Positions 20,649 to 29,791 of a DNA stretch of 64,000 nt are shown here, piece after piece. This DNA is from Candidozyma auris. Its lineage: Eukaryota > Ascomycota > Pichiomycetes > Serinales > Metschnikowiaceae. The stretch covers positions 1,798,001 through 1,862,000 of the forward strand of contig NC_072812.1 in the NCBI RefSeq assembly GCF_003013715.1, in the 5' to 3' direction. Every line of letters starts with the position of its first letter. Position 1 is the stretch's first letter. The translations under genes and the position numbers were made by a program. Below the pieces are notes generated by a model. That model searched no databases. It saw only the letters and a list, made by a program, of their open reading frames with translations, and was not told the DNA's origin.

Positions 20649-21854
20649 CTAGTCGGTGAACTTATAAGAGCCAGAGGCCATGGTGATGGAGCCACCTCTG
20701 TAGGAACCCTTCTTCATCTTGTTCTTGTTCTTGGTGAAATCCTTCCCTCGAACTTGCATCAACCTCTCGTTTGCCATCTGGCCCCAAGTACCTGCCGCTC
20801 CTTTGTATGTGTTGTCCTGCAAAACACTGTCTTCGAATTTAATTTTAGATCTGTCGATTCTGGAGAAGTGCTTTCTCTGACCCTCTTTCAACTCTGGCTC
20901 AGGGGTAGCAGGGATTTCCCTTTTAGCTTTCTTATTGCTTTCAGAATCGACTTCGCTTGGACGTTTCTTCAGAACTCCCGAGTTAGAGCTAGCCTCGTTT
21001 TCTACGTTTTCTTCATCTTCAGATTCAGAGCTGGAGCTAGAGTCGGAATCCGAATCTAATGAGCTTGCGGAGCTAGATGAATTCGAGGAGCTACTGTTGG
21101 ACTCAGAGTCCGAGCTAGAGTCCGAAGAGCTGGAGGAACTCTTTGGTTTCTGCTCGGAAGTCACTTCGCTTTTGTCATCCATAGCAGTGTCTGACTCAGA
21201 ATCACTACCAGAGCTGCTACTAGATGACTCAGAACCGGAATCACTGGAAGAGTCCGAATCAGAATCAGAGCTTGAGCTGGAGGAGCTTGATTCGGAGTCA
21301 CTGTCGCTTGAGCTCGAATCAGAGCTTGAGCTGGAGGAGCTTGATTCGGAGTCACTTTCGCTTGAGCTCGAATCAGGGCCCGAACCAGAGCTAGAGTCCG
21401 AGCTAGAATCGGAATCAGAATTTCCGTTTACCTTCTTGTCTGTATTTGACTCTCTCTTCTTAATCTCAGTGTCTGAAATCGACTCAGTCACGGACTTTTC
21501 ATCATCATCATCCTCGTCATCAGATCCGGAACTGGTGCTGGATTCAGAATCAGCATCGCCCTCGGAGTCTGAACTCGAGCTAGAGCTCGTAGATTCGGAG
21601 TCAGATTCAGAGTCGCTAGAGCTAGAGGCAGAATCTGAACCAGAGTCCGAATCACTGGAAGAGTCGCCATCCTTCATTTCGACATCGTCCAAATCACTCA
21701 GGGATAAAAGGGATGCCAAGTCGCCAGCCACAGAGGGCAAATCGAGCTGCTTTTTCTTCACGTACGACTTAAGCGCTTTGGCCACATCTGCCAAATCCTT
21801 ATCTGAGTTGAGAAACTCTAAAACATAGGCAATCACTGTTTCTCTTCTGGTCAT
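20649..21854 (-). CDS. SRP40: Nucleolar Ser/Asp-rich protein Srp40 (Nopp140-like)
   Basis: The 401-residue protein matches yeast Srp40 (406 aa). An N-terminal LisH-like helix (about residues 4-40) is followed by a very long Ser/Asp/Glu tract (about 60-290) of casein-kinase-2 type acidic serines. The conserved SRP40 C-terminal domain comes last (about 325-395): KHFSRIDRSKIKFED, YKGAAGTWGQ, ERLMQVRGKDFTKNKNK. Nopp140/Srp40 proteins are nucleolar chaperones of box H/ACA and C/D snoRNPs. The tract contains a near-perfect 54-bp tandem duplication. The compositional bias also opens a long mirror frame on the plus strand (20935-21828), which I regard as an artefact. Confidence 0.93.
   Translation of the reverse strand: MTRRETVIAYVLEFLNSDKDLADVAKALKSYVKKKQLDLPSVAGDLASLLSLSDLDDVEMKDGDSSSDSDSGSDSASSSSDSESDSESTSSSSSSDSEGDADSESSTSSGSDDEDDDDEKSVTESISDTEIKKRESNTDKKVNGNSDSDSSSDSSSGSGPDSSSSESDSESSSSSSSSDSSSSDSDSESSSSSSSSDSDSDSSSDSGSESSSSSSGSDSESDTAMDDKSEVTSEQKPKSSSSSSDSSSDSESNSSSSNSSSSASSLDSDSDSSSSSESEDEENVENEASSNSGVLKKRPSEVDSESNKKAKREIPATPEPELKEGQRKHFSRIDRSKIKFEDSVLQDNTYKGAAGTWGQMANERLMQVRGKDFTKNKNKMKKGSYRGGSITMASGSYKFTD
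21263..21370 (-). repeat. 54-bp tandem duplication inside SRP40
   Basis: Two adjacent 54-bp units (21263-21316 and 21317-21370) differ at one position (G/T, 21303 versus 21357). The unit is 18 codons, so the frame is kept. A degraded third copy seems to start at 21371. Confidence 0.85.
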
Positions 21855-22234
21855 TCTTAGATACTCGAGGTCTTCCAGGGTTATATTCGAGGTTGCGATG
21901 CCTGAGATGAGATTTGATGCAGCATTTTTTTTATTTTACGAGCCTCACATATCGAAACTTCTACACACTACCGTCACGTGCACTCTTGTTGAGTTTGGCA
22001 ATGATTGAATGAGATTACGCCCCAAGGGCAATAAGAGTTAAAGTAAAACAGTCTGTCACGACTAAATCTGTGGCTGATCATGTAAATTTAGAGTTGGTTG
22101 ATGATTTGACTACACAAATGTTCTTAGGTGAATTTAAAGGACACAAAAGCAACCGCAAATTTAGTAGCTGTCAATGAGAAATCTACGCGCAATATGATTC
22201 TTGAATTTCCAACTTTTAACCGAAACTGTTGCTC
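21855..22234 (-). promoter_or_regulatory. SRP40 upstream region with PAC-like and CACGTG sites
   Basis: About 380 bp between the SRP40 start and the lipase stop. Close to SRP40, GCGATG (21895-21900) and GAGATGAGAT (21904-21913) resemble the PAC element of ribosome-biogenesis genes, next to a T-rich stretch. A CACGTG E-box sits at 21975-21980 in the context GTCACGTGC (Cbf1/Pho4 type). Function is inferred from motif match only. Confidence 0.4.
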
Positions 22235-23305
22235 TTACAACTTCGGAAAAATGCTAATGAAAGGAAATTCGGTGGGTGGAGCCGTTGACCGCCTAAGAAG
22301 AACCTCAAGCAAGTGCTTCACGGTTAGCTCGGGGTCCTCGCCGTTCAAAATGTGCCTCTTTCCAGGAAAATGTACGGTTTCTAGCTTGTCTCCAACGTCA
22401 TGCTCCAATCTTTCTTTGTCGTCATCAGAGGCAGTGTCCTTTTCTGACAAAAATCTTATGACGGGAATCCCTATGTACGGCAATACAGCAGACATTGGGG
22501 GCAATGCCTGATCAGAACCGAGGTATGTCGCCAACGTATTTTCTTTGCTGGTTCTTAAGGATACCTTGCTGACCTCTTTTCCATAGAGGTCACTAGGCAC
22601 TTCGTCATCAATCAAATTTTTTAAGACCTTGTCGTCAAATCTCTTGAAAAATGACTGCGATCTCATATACGAGAATACCACCTTCTCCCAGCTTTCACCC
22701 TCCGGGACATCAAATTGTGTTTCCATGTACCCTTTTGGCGCCAAGACATCCCTAATCATGGTAACACCTTCGCTTCTGTATGCCACAGGGTTAATTGTAA
22801 CGCAAGCATCGAAAAGCTGTGGCTGCAAATACGAGGTGTACATGGCTATCATGCCTCCCATGGAGTGGCCAATGATGATATTCTTCCGTGATAAGTCCAT
22901 AAAAGTATCACGTTCAGCCTCAACTACCTTCATTATGTCGTAAGCCCCGTCTCTCCAGTCATAGGCATCACCTAAGTAGTTTTCATTGACTGCTGCAGAC
23001 TCACCGTGGTTGACGGCGTCAACAGCCACACAAGTATTGATATGAAGACCGGAATCCGCAGATTTGACGTAAATCTGGTCAATTAGCGAGTGCCACATTC
23101 CCTTGTTCATACCTGTTCCGTGTAAGAAAACAAGATTGTAAGACGGAAGCAGGCCTCGGTTCGGCTTGTTCGCAATGTACTTTCGGTAGCAAATTTTGAG
23201 CACATCCTTGCGGTTGCCTTCCTTAACAGAACGATAGGTTCTGGGAAACGATGCCTGGCAAGTTTCCGTACCAAAAGAGTAAGCTTCAGACGATTCTGGG
23301 ATCAT
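22235..23305 (-). CDS. LPX1: Alpha/beta-hydrolase, Lpx1-like peroxisomal lipase
   Basis: The 356-residue alpha/beta-hydrolase resembles yeast Lpx1 (387 aa). The oxyanion-hole loop reads VFLHGTGMNKGMWH, the VDAVNHGES strand-turn follows, and the nucleophile elbow is GHSMGG (Ser near 148). Late motifs IPVIRFLSEKDTAS (likely acid region) and FPGKRHILNGEDPEL (His) complete the triad. The C-terminus is PKL, a weak variant of the peroxisomal PTS1 signal (yeast Lpx1 ends QKL), so peroxisome-matrix location is plausible but not certain. Substrate would be acylglycerols or phospholipids. The start is the ATG at 23305. It lies head-to-tail after the GT91 gene, 190 bp from its stop. Confidence 0.75.
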   Translation of the reverse strand: MIPESSEAYSFGTETCQASFPRTYRSVKEGNRKDVLKICYRKYIANKPNRGLLPSYNLVFLHGTGMNKGMWHSLIDQIYVKSADSGLHINTCVAVDAVNHGESAAVNENYLGDAYDWRDGAYDIMKVVEAERDTFMDLSRKNIIIGHSMGGMIAMYTSYLQPQLFDACVTINPVAYRSEGVTMIRDVLAPKGYMETQFDVPEGESWEKVVFSYMRSQSFFKRFDDKVLKNLIDDEVPSDLYGKEVSKVSLRTSKENTLATYLGSDQALPPMSAVLPYIGIPVIRFLSEKDTASDDDKERLEHDVGDKLETVHFPGKRHILNGEDPELTVKHLLEVLLRRSTAPPTEFPFISIFPKL

Positions 23306-23495
23306 GGTGGTAGAAGAAAAAGAATGTGGGGTATATTAATGAAACTATCGCGGTTTATCGCCATAGGTTCCGAGGATTCGAAATAGCCGACGAATTTTCC
23401 GCGAGCCTATGAAACTACGCTGTATGTGGAGTAAATGTCTAATGCTAATAATGACGAAATCTAATGTTAGCCTTGCAAATCTAGGAGTTGTGTGA

Positions 23496-25655
23496 TTAGT
23501 AGAAAGGACCCTGCTCATCCTCGGTATTGCGGTATGCCTCGTCGTATTCCTTAACCTTGCTGTCATACACAGCCTTGTACATGGAGGTGTCTTCGTGTCT
23601 ATGCTCATCTTCGATAACCAGCTCTGATTGTCCGAATTTCTTACAGTATCGTTTACCGTTCTCGATAGCGCAGTGTACGTTAGTGTTAGTGTAGCCTGGA
23701 ACGTCTTTGGCAAGCTCACCTTTTTCATTGAGGTGGGGCATGAACGCCGCCATATCCACTGGAGGAGCGCTTGGCGGCTGCAAAAATAAGGACTTGTCCG
23801 GACCATTGAGTAAAGCATTGAGAATGCCCTTGACTTCGACACGATCAACGCTGAAGTCGGAAACAGAAAACGCAATCGACAACTTGTCCTCAACGCTCCA
23901 TTGACCATTATCAAATTCAAGGGCATCAATGTGCCAATCGGAAACTCCGTTGGGAATCAAAGCGTTAACGCCCTGGCAAATCGCGTAAGGCTTGTCTATG
24001 TGCCAGGGGTCTATGGGGACATGCAATGATAAGAATCCAGATATGTGGGAGACTTTGTAAAAGAAATGGGTCTCAACTTTGTTTCCATAGTTTTTGGTCA
24101 CTTCATCCTTGGTAATGACCATGAGGTTGGGACGATAGAAGGAGATTCCGCATCCACAATGAGTCAAGTGAGCTCTTGCAAATCCCACGAACACTTCTCG
24201 TCCGGGAGGTAGGATATTGTCAACAGGCACATCACTCTGTTTGAGAATTGAATTGACACTTAAAAGCGGCGTACCTCCACGCATCTCCCCAACCTTGCCC
24301 TCCCTGCTGTAAACCTCCACACATTCTCCGGGATTGTCTATCAAGTCACACTCGATCACCGCAAGGTTTTCAATTTGAGTAACAAAAAGGATTCTTTTAT
24401 GGTGTCCCCCGTTTTTCTCCCTAGCAACCTCACTTATCATTGGCGTCCAATTTTTAGCTTTCTTGGGACGATCTTTACCTTTGATTCCAAGCTCTTCTGT
24501 ACGGACAAAGAACATTTCATTTGTCAAAGGTTTGACGTTAGTTTCAACGCCACCTTTTCCTTTCTGCAACTGGAAAAGTCTTGCCATAAACATGCTTCGG
24601 AAGCCCTTGTCTTGTTCCTTTCCATCTTTGTCTTTCACAATCTTGTGGTGGTCGGCATTGAAAACGATTAGCGGTTCTTCGTAACCATTTTCATTCTGGA
24701 TAAGGACAAGTCTAGGATCCTCGGGACCCATGTACTTAACGTCGCTCTTGCCGTAGTCGTTAAAAAATGGCACGGGCAAAAGGCGGGGGAATCTATAGGA
24801 ATGAAAACGCTGGCCATCAGCTTCAAACCCGGGTGCATCGGGATCATCGAGCGAGTTTGTAGGGAACACGAGACGGACATCTTTGAGTTCTTTCCAATCT
24901 TTATCAAATACCTGAGCCAAGACGAAACTGGCCTTTGGGTTGTTTCTGCCTCTCCATGGAGAGTACAAAAATCTCGATATCAATAAATGCACGTTGTGGT
25001 CCTTGAGCCACACAGAGGAACCAGAAAGACGGTACCAAAAAGCGCTCACTAGTTCCTTCTGTAGAGCTATTCTTGTACTCTTCATGAAAAGTGGTGCAAT
25101 TTCCTGGTAGTATGGATCATGATACTGGTCATGTTCTTCTATAAGAAGTTGCAATATGTGAGTGAAATTGCCTGGGACTGTTTCCCTCGAGTTTACCTCC
25201 AAAGCGTCCATCGTGCTGTTTAGCTGGCGGTCACATTGGTCACCAGCCAAGTCTTTAGCAGAATGATACAAGTTAACCGGCTCATGAGGGATGAATTTTG
25301 TTCTCGATTTGCCCGGGCTCTTTGCAGTCAGACTCTTTGGCTGTACTATGCGCCACTTTCGGCTGGCTGTGTTTTGCAAATGCTGTCTTACTTTGGAGTG
25401 GTCAAATTTCCACCCTGCCGGTAGAAGAATTGACTTGTAAAGTGGCAGCACCTCCTGCTCTATAAAAGCACCGCTGCCTACGCCTTCAATGAGCTTATCG
25501 GGGCCCAAGGAGTAAGATGCTTTGCGGAAAGCGTCGGTAATGCTCTGGTCGTCGTAACCCGCCAATTGTAAAAGTAAAAAAGCAAGCGACAACGCCGCCA
25601 CCACCATGAGGATATTCTCCTGACGGGTGAGTTGCCTTAGGCGAGACGGTAACAT
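23496..25655 (-). CDS. Beta-1,2-mannosyltransferase of the GT91/BMT (WRY) family
   Basis: The 719-residue protein is a type II membrane protein: a short cytosolic tail, one signal anchor (about residues 14-32, ILMVVAALSLAFLLLQLAG), then a large lumenal domain. Family motifs are KYMGPEDPRLVLI, SMFMARLFQL, the RGGTPLLSVNSIL segment and HLTHCGCGISFYRPNLMVI, all typical of Candida/Pichia BMT proteins. These Golgi enzymes add beta-1,2-linked mannose to cell-wall mannan or to phospholipomannan; such caps are antigenic in pathogenic Candida. Which of the BMT1-9 group it matches cannot be read off. An extensive upstream region (about 960 bp) suggests regulated expression. Confidence 0.88.
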   Translation of the reverse strand: MLPSRLRQLTRQENILMVVAALSLAFLLLQLAGYDDQSITDAFRKASYSLGPDKLIEGVGSGAFIEQEVLPLYKSILLPAGWKFDHSKVRQHLQNTASRKWRIVQPKSLTAKSPGKSRTKFIPHEPVNLYHSAKDLAGDQCDRQLNSTMDALEVNSRETVPGNFTHILQLLIEEHDQYHDPYYQEIAPLFMKSTRIALQKELVSAFWYRLSGSSVWLKDHNVHLLISRFLYSPWRGRNNPKASFVLAQVFDKDWKELKDVRLVFPTNSLDDPDAPGFEADGQRFHSYRFPRLLPVPFFNDYGKSDVKYMGPEDPRLVLIQNENGYEEPLIVFNADHHKIVKDKDGKEQDKGFRSMFMARLFQLQKGKGGVETNVKPLTNEMFFVRTEELGIKGKDRPKKAKNWTPMISEVAREKNGGHHKRILFVTQIENLAVIECDLIDNPGECVEVYSREGKVGEMRGGTPLLSVNSILKQSDVPVDNILPPGREVFVGFARAHLTHCGCGISFYRPNLMVITKDEVTKNYGNKVETHFFYKVSHISGFLSLHVPIDPWHIDKPYAICQGVNALIPNGVSDWHIDALEFDNGQWSVEDKLSIAFSVSDFSVDRVEVKGILNALLNGPDKSLFLQPPSAPPVDMAAFMPHLNEKGELAKDVPGYTNTNVHCAIENGKRYCKKFGQSELVIEDEHRHEDTSMYKAVYDSKVKEYDEAYRNTEDEQGPFY

Positions 25656-26618
25656 TGAAGGGCAAAAGGTGGAAAAAAGGAGGGAAAAGGAAAGAAAGGA
25701 GAAGATTTATTAAATCATGGTGGGCACACAATGCTTATATTTTCACTGTAGGGTACGCCCACTGCAACAAAATGAAAGCCCGGCCCATAAAAGCAGGCAA
25801 TACTATTGTAGAGGCGCTGCATCTGCCCCAATTAGGCACCACAGAGTGCGGTGCGACTCAACGTTATCGAGGCACGAGGTAAAAAGGGCACAGGCAGCCC
25901 GAGCGGCAAAGGCAGTGCTAGAGCCAAAAAAATGCTAAACCCTGCCAAGGGGCGGGCTATGCATTGGATTCGTATCTGACGCACCTCGTAAATCAGAATT
26001 TCTTGAATCAAACTTCACGCTTGAAACCCTGAGAGTTTAGTCTTTGGCAACTATTCTCTCCCCCACGTGGACACCGCTCCAAGTCATGGTGGCTGTGAGA
26101 TAAGGTGAGCTTCTACACAAAGGATTCAATGAGGGAGTAGGCTTAGGAGGAGGCCGTACGAAGGAGAGCGAGTGGGTGGTGCAATAGTGCGCGGGAGACT
26201 GCCAGGAATGCAGGCAGCGCCCAGCTTGTTCAGACAAAAAAAACAGGAGAAATAGGGACTTCTCTGGCGGCGAGGATCGCCGGGATTATTTTTGTTGTCT
26301 CTTGTTTTTTTTTGATCGCTCATCGCTCATAGGGCATTGGGCACAGGGGTGCGGTCGTCTCAGTTGCTTTTGTATGCGATGACCCTATTTTTTTTCTCCT
26401 ATCCCTTTTTTTTCTTGATCGGTACCTGCTTCGCAGTGGAGTCACACGACAAAGACAAGTGGGCCAGGCTCGTTGGCCAAGAAAATTGGGTGGTTTATTT
26501 GCTCTGTTGAACCAAATCTTTTTCCATTCTTCAATCGTCCTACACCTCGTATGTTTCTGTCACCTGGGCACCGCACCGTATTGTGTCCCTGTACACCTCG
26601 CTCTTTTTGCTATTGTGT
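25656..26618 (-). promoter_or_regulatory. Long GT91 promoter with CACGTGG site
   Basis: About 963 bp between the GT91 start and the permease stop, both on the minus strand, so it is mainly the mannosyltransferase promoter. It holds a CCACGTGG element (CACGTG at 26064-26069), T-rich tracts near 26305 and 26400, and the repeated GCTCATCGCTCAT at 26318-26330. Several short frames occur but none resembles a gene. Confidence 0.45.
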
Positions 26619-28154
26619 CTAGCGACCAAAGTATTTTTTTTCAAAAGGGCGTACCAAATTATAGCCTACAAAGGCAAACGCAATATTAAGCTCAAAGGAA
26701 ATGTCCCCGCCAGAGGGACCGAACTTCCTAGCTATCACGGATTGGTACCAAGTTTGGTTCATCGACAACACCGTGGACGCCACGCCAAACAAGAACCCGC
26801 TGATTCCAGCGTATCCGACAGGAATGCTCTTCCTATTGTTGAAGTCCGACACATCGTAACCCTTGAATCCTCTTCTGTAGATGTAGTGCTCCGTGAAGGA
26901 GATACCAATGTAAATTGCGACGTTGTATCCGATAATGCTCAAGAAGTTACTCATGGTCTCGGAAAAAACATAGTAAGCTGGAATCGCCAAGGCAAGCGAC
27001 ACAAAATTTCCAATCAAGCACCACCCCAATCTGGGAAACTTGGCCAAAGGTGACCAGATAGCTTGAACCGCCAATGCAAGAGAGTACGACCCAGGCAAGT
27101 TGTTCGCAATCGACGAGAGCCCCAAGATCACCATACAAAACTTACCAAACCCGTGCAAGTTGTTGATGTTCAATATCATGTTCACCAATCCTCCTACAGA
27201 CCCATCATCAAATGCCTGTTTCCAAGTTGGGTCTGTCAAAGTTCCCATGGCACAGGCGGCACCGAGAATCAAGGTGAAGATGCATGGAAGGCTCAAACCA
27301 ACCACCATACAGCTGAAGATTTTCCACGATGGAGTATCGGAGGGCATGTAGACGAAGTAGTCCGCCGAGGAAGGGGACCACCCAGCAGTGAAGCCGAATA
27401 CTGAACTGATAAATGTGAGAACGTTACCTGCCTCTTGTTTTCCACCTTTCATGTGGCCCCAGGTAAAGTTCCCAGACATGGTCAACCTGGCGATGATCAC
27501 AAGATAGATGATGAAGTTTGGAATCCAGGAGTACCTCTCGTAAAGATGGATTGCTTTGTAACCCAAAAGCGCTACAATACAAGTGATCACCACGAGAATC
27601 AAACAGCCTGCCCATGGTGGGAGGGGTCCCAACGATGCTAGCATCTGCACCGAGGGAAGAATGTTGACAGCGTTCCAGCCACAGCATGATATCACATTAA
27701 AGAGGGCAAACACCCGCCCCATGACATTTCCGGCAAAATACCTAGATAAGATTTGTTGACGGAGCCCGAACTTGGCTCCAAAGGTCGCGTAGAATCCCAC
27801 AGGCATTGCCCCAATGATGGACCAGAATACGATGATCAAAACACAAGTTCTGAAATCAAGGCCATAGTATGTTGGCCCAAGCATCCCCGTACTCAAGGCT
27901 GCGATCGACATGTTTGGGGAGAGAAACATAGTCAAGGGAGAAGTCCAGTTCCTGTCCACTCTCTTGTCTTCAGGCACCCTTTCCACTCCTCTGATCTCCG
28001 CGTTGAACTTGAGACCGATTCTATCGAGGAAATTCCCACCTACCTCCAATTCCTTTTCTCTTTCATCGTGCTCAACCACTTCCACAGAGCGCTCGCTCTC
28101 TAAACTGTCATCTTTTGACACATCTGCAAGAGGTTTAGCGGCAGGCGATGACAT
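26619..28154 (-). CDS. FCY2: Purine-cytosine permease, Fcy2-like (NCS1 family)
   Basis: The 511-residue protein has the Fcy2/NCS1 layout: a charged N-terminal tail (about 1-75) with FLDRIGLKFNAEIRGVERVPEDKR, then about 12 hydrophobic segments. Typical landmarks are NWTSPLTMFLSPNMSIAALSTG at the first membrane helix, the GFYATFGAKFGLRQQILSR loop, GFTAGWSPSSADYFVYMP, and FTEHYIYRRG late in the protein. These proton symporters take up adenine, guanine, hypoxanthine, cytosine and the antifungal 5-fluorocytosine at the plasma membrane. Yeasts often carry several paralogues, so orthology with FCY2 versus FCY21/22 is uncertain. The ATG at 28154 is the first in frame. Divergent from ELP6. Confidence 0.88.
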   Translation of the reverse strand: MSSPAAKPLADVSKDDSLESERSVEVVEHDEREKELEVGGNFLDRIGLKFNAEIRGVERVPEDKRVDRNWTSPLTMFLSPNMSIAALSTGMLGPTYYGLDFRTCVLIIVFWSIIGAMPVGFYATFGAKFGLRQQILSRYFAGNVMGRVFALFNVISCCGWNAVNILPSVQMLASLGPLPPWAGCLILVVITCIVALLGYKAIHLYERYSWIPNFIIYLVIIARLTMSGNFTWGHMKGGKQEAGNVLTFISSVFGFTAGWSPSSADYFVYMPSDTPSWKIFSCMVVGLSLPCIFTLILGAACAMGTLTDPTWKQAFDDGSVGGLVNMILNINNLHGFGKFCMVILGLSSIANNLPGSYSLALAVQAIWSPLAKFPRLGWCLIGNFVSLALAIPAYYVFSETMSNFLSIIGYNVAIYIGISFTEHYIYRRGFKGYDVSDFNNRKSIPVGYAGISGFLFGVASTVLSMNQTWYQSVIARKFGPSGGDISFELNIAFAFVGYNLVRPFEKKYFGR

Positions 28155-28974
28155 GAGGCTTAACTTCGTAAAGAATAAGTGTTCAATACCTCACTGAGGC
28201 AGTTATGAGAGTCTATAGCTAAAGAATATCCAGCTTGAAGAGTATTTATGCAACCTCAAATGCTTTTAAATTTTTTCAAGTATCTCTAATGCATCAGAGC
28301 CGTGCAGAACTTGCAGCAGATGATAACAAGATGAGATCCTAGATCCCGACGTAAATTTCCCCGTTCGAAAAGAAAATATATATATATAAAAGAAAAATAA
28401 ACCAATCATCAATTAATGGTCAAATTTCTGCCTACGTTTGCATTTTTTTTAAAAAAGTATTCGCCTGCTTCGTTGATTATATGGCCAACGTCAATTCGCT
28501 TCATCACCACTCCAGAGCGGAACTGCTTCGCACGGCACCAGGTGATAACGGTATATGGGTTGTATTGCCGCCCCTCATCTTGTATCAAGGTATGCCCCGC
28601 AAAAAGAGCATTCGACAAGTGCCGCCAAAAACGAAAATCTTTGTGTCAATGTAATTGCACTGGCGGGGAACACCGAAATATGCTTGTACATCTTTTCGCT
28701 CATTGCTCCTATAGTCTACTCAAGGGCTGGAGGCATCTCATTGCTATATAAATAATGCACGGAGGAGTATTACCATCTATAGAGTGAAGTTCAGTTACTA
28801 ACTTTATCTTGTTACCATTGATCCAGTTTCCCTTCCTTCTTTTAATATTTTTTTCAATTCTCTACTTTTGCAGTATTCTCTCAAACATTTATCTTAAACA
28901 GTCACATTTTGCAACTTCTGCGCACCTTCAAGAAGCTCATCTTTTCGCGCTTCCTTTTGCGATGCTTGAGGACC
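28155..28974. promoter_or_regulatory. Divergent promoter permease / ELP6
   Basis: About 820 bp. A TATATAAATA box-like element lies at 28745-28754, roughly 220 bp upstream of ELP6, and an ATATATATATA run at 28375-28387. No RNA gene or repeat family was recognised. Confidence 0.45.
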
Positions 28975-29790
28975 ATGTCGTCTGTTCCTAAGCAAGACCT
29001 TGCGCTTTTCAGCGATCATTCTATCCTCCCAGATGGTTTTCTTAAAGCTGATCATCCACAGTTGGGCACGATTGGCTCTGTTCAGGGAACGAGTCCTGCG
29101 TGGCTCTTGAGCTCCTTCATTGAGAATGCCATTGTAGGAACTGCTAGCACAACTAACAGAGACATCAACGTGAAAATACCCAATAGGGCTCATGTGATTT
29201 ACATTTCATTCTCGACGACGAAGTCTTTTGTTGTGAACGCTTGCAGGAAAAATGGCTTGAGTCTCGAGTCGGACAAGAACTTTACCTTTTTGGACTGCTT
29301 CACTGATCTCTTTACGAAGCACATCAGCGACCCCTCAAAAAGCAAAGAAAGCATCGATAAGCTCTTCAACAAATTGAATCTGGAAGTTGAGAACGTCACC
29401 AAGGAGCCCAAGATGGTGATCCTTGAAAACCCAGAGATTCTTCTTGCTGCAACAGACCTCACTTCCAATGAGTTGATCAACTTCCTTGTGTCTCTCCAGG
29501 CGGTGTCCAATTCGATGTTTGTTGTAATTGGTGCAGAGCCATCATTTATTGACTTTGGAGCCACATTGTCTGACTTTGTGGTGTCGAAATACACCGACTT
29601 CTATGTCAAATTATTCCACAAGTCCTCCATCAACTTGAATTTACTGCCGCTTTCTACAGGTCGAGCAGAAGACATTACGGGCTGCTTGACAATCTCGAGG
29701 GGAAGTCTTCCATCCCCCATCCCAGTGGCTCAGAAAGAGTTCATCTACAATATTACGAAGGAGGGTAATGTCAAATTATACTTTAGATAG
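28975..29790 (+). CDS. ELP6: Elongator subunit Elp6
   Basis: The 271-residue protein (yeast Elp6, 273 aa) has the RecA-like fold of Elp4/5/6 without a Walker motif. Landmarks are the N-terminal DLALFSDHSILPDGF, the SPAWLLSSFIENAI helix, VIYISFSTTKSFVVNACRKNG, and the strand KMVILENPEILLAA. Elp4-5-6 forms a ring that binds tRNA and regulates Elongator, which makes the mcm5U34 wobble-uridine modification in the cytoplasm. The frame extends upstream from a TTG; ATG 28975 is chosen from the family start. Its TAG ends one base before the TGL3 stop on the opposite strand, so the two 3' UTRs must overlap. Confidence 0.85.
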   Translation: MSSVPKQDLALFSDHSILPDGFLKADHPQLGTIGSVQGTSPAWLLSSFIENAIVGTASTTNRDINVKIPNRAHVIYISFSTTKSFVVNACRKNGLSLESDKNFTFLDCFTDLFTKHISDPSKSKESIDKLFNKLNLEVENVTKEPKMVILENPEILLAATDLTSNELINFLVSLQAVSNSMFVVIGAEPSFIDFGATLSDFVVSKYTDFYVKLFHKSSINLNLLPLSTGRAEDITGCLTISRGSLPSPIPVAQKEFIYNITKEGNVKLYFR

Positions 29791-29791
29791 A

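Noticed and set aside
20935..21828. A 297-codon plus-strand frame rich in Glu/Ser/Leu opposite SRP40
   Set aside because: It is the mirror image of the Ser/Asp repeat tract; codons for Ser/Asp read as Glu/Leu/Ser on the other strand. No independent evidence of coding.
22128..22511. A 127-codon plus-strand frame across the Lpx1-like gene end
   Set aside because: Antisense shadow of the hydrolase gene.
23345..23929. A 194-codon minus-strand frame overlapping the GT91 3' end
   Set aside because: It is the GT91 gene read in another frame, with no family resemblance.
26311..26330. PAC-like CTCATCGC in the GT91 promoter
   Set aside because: No ribosome-biogenesis gene is next to it; an eight-base match in 64 kb is expected by chance about once on either strand.
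26619..27404. Plus-strand frames opposite the Fcy2-like permease
   Set aside because: Shadows of a strongly conserved membrane-protein gene on the minus strand.
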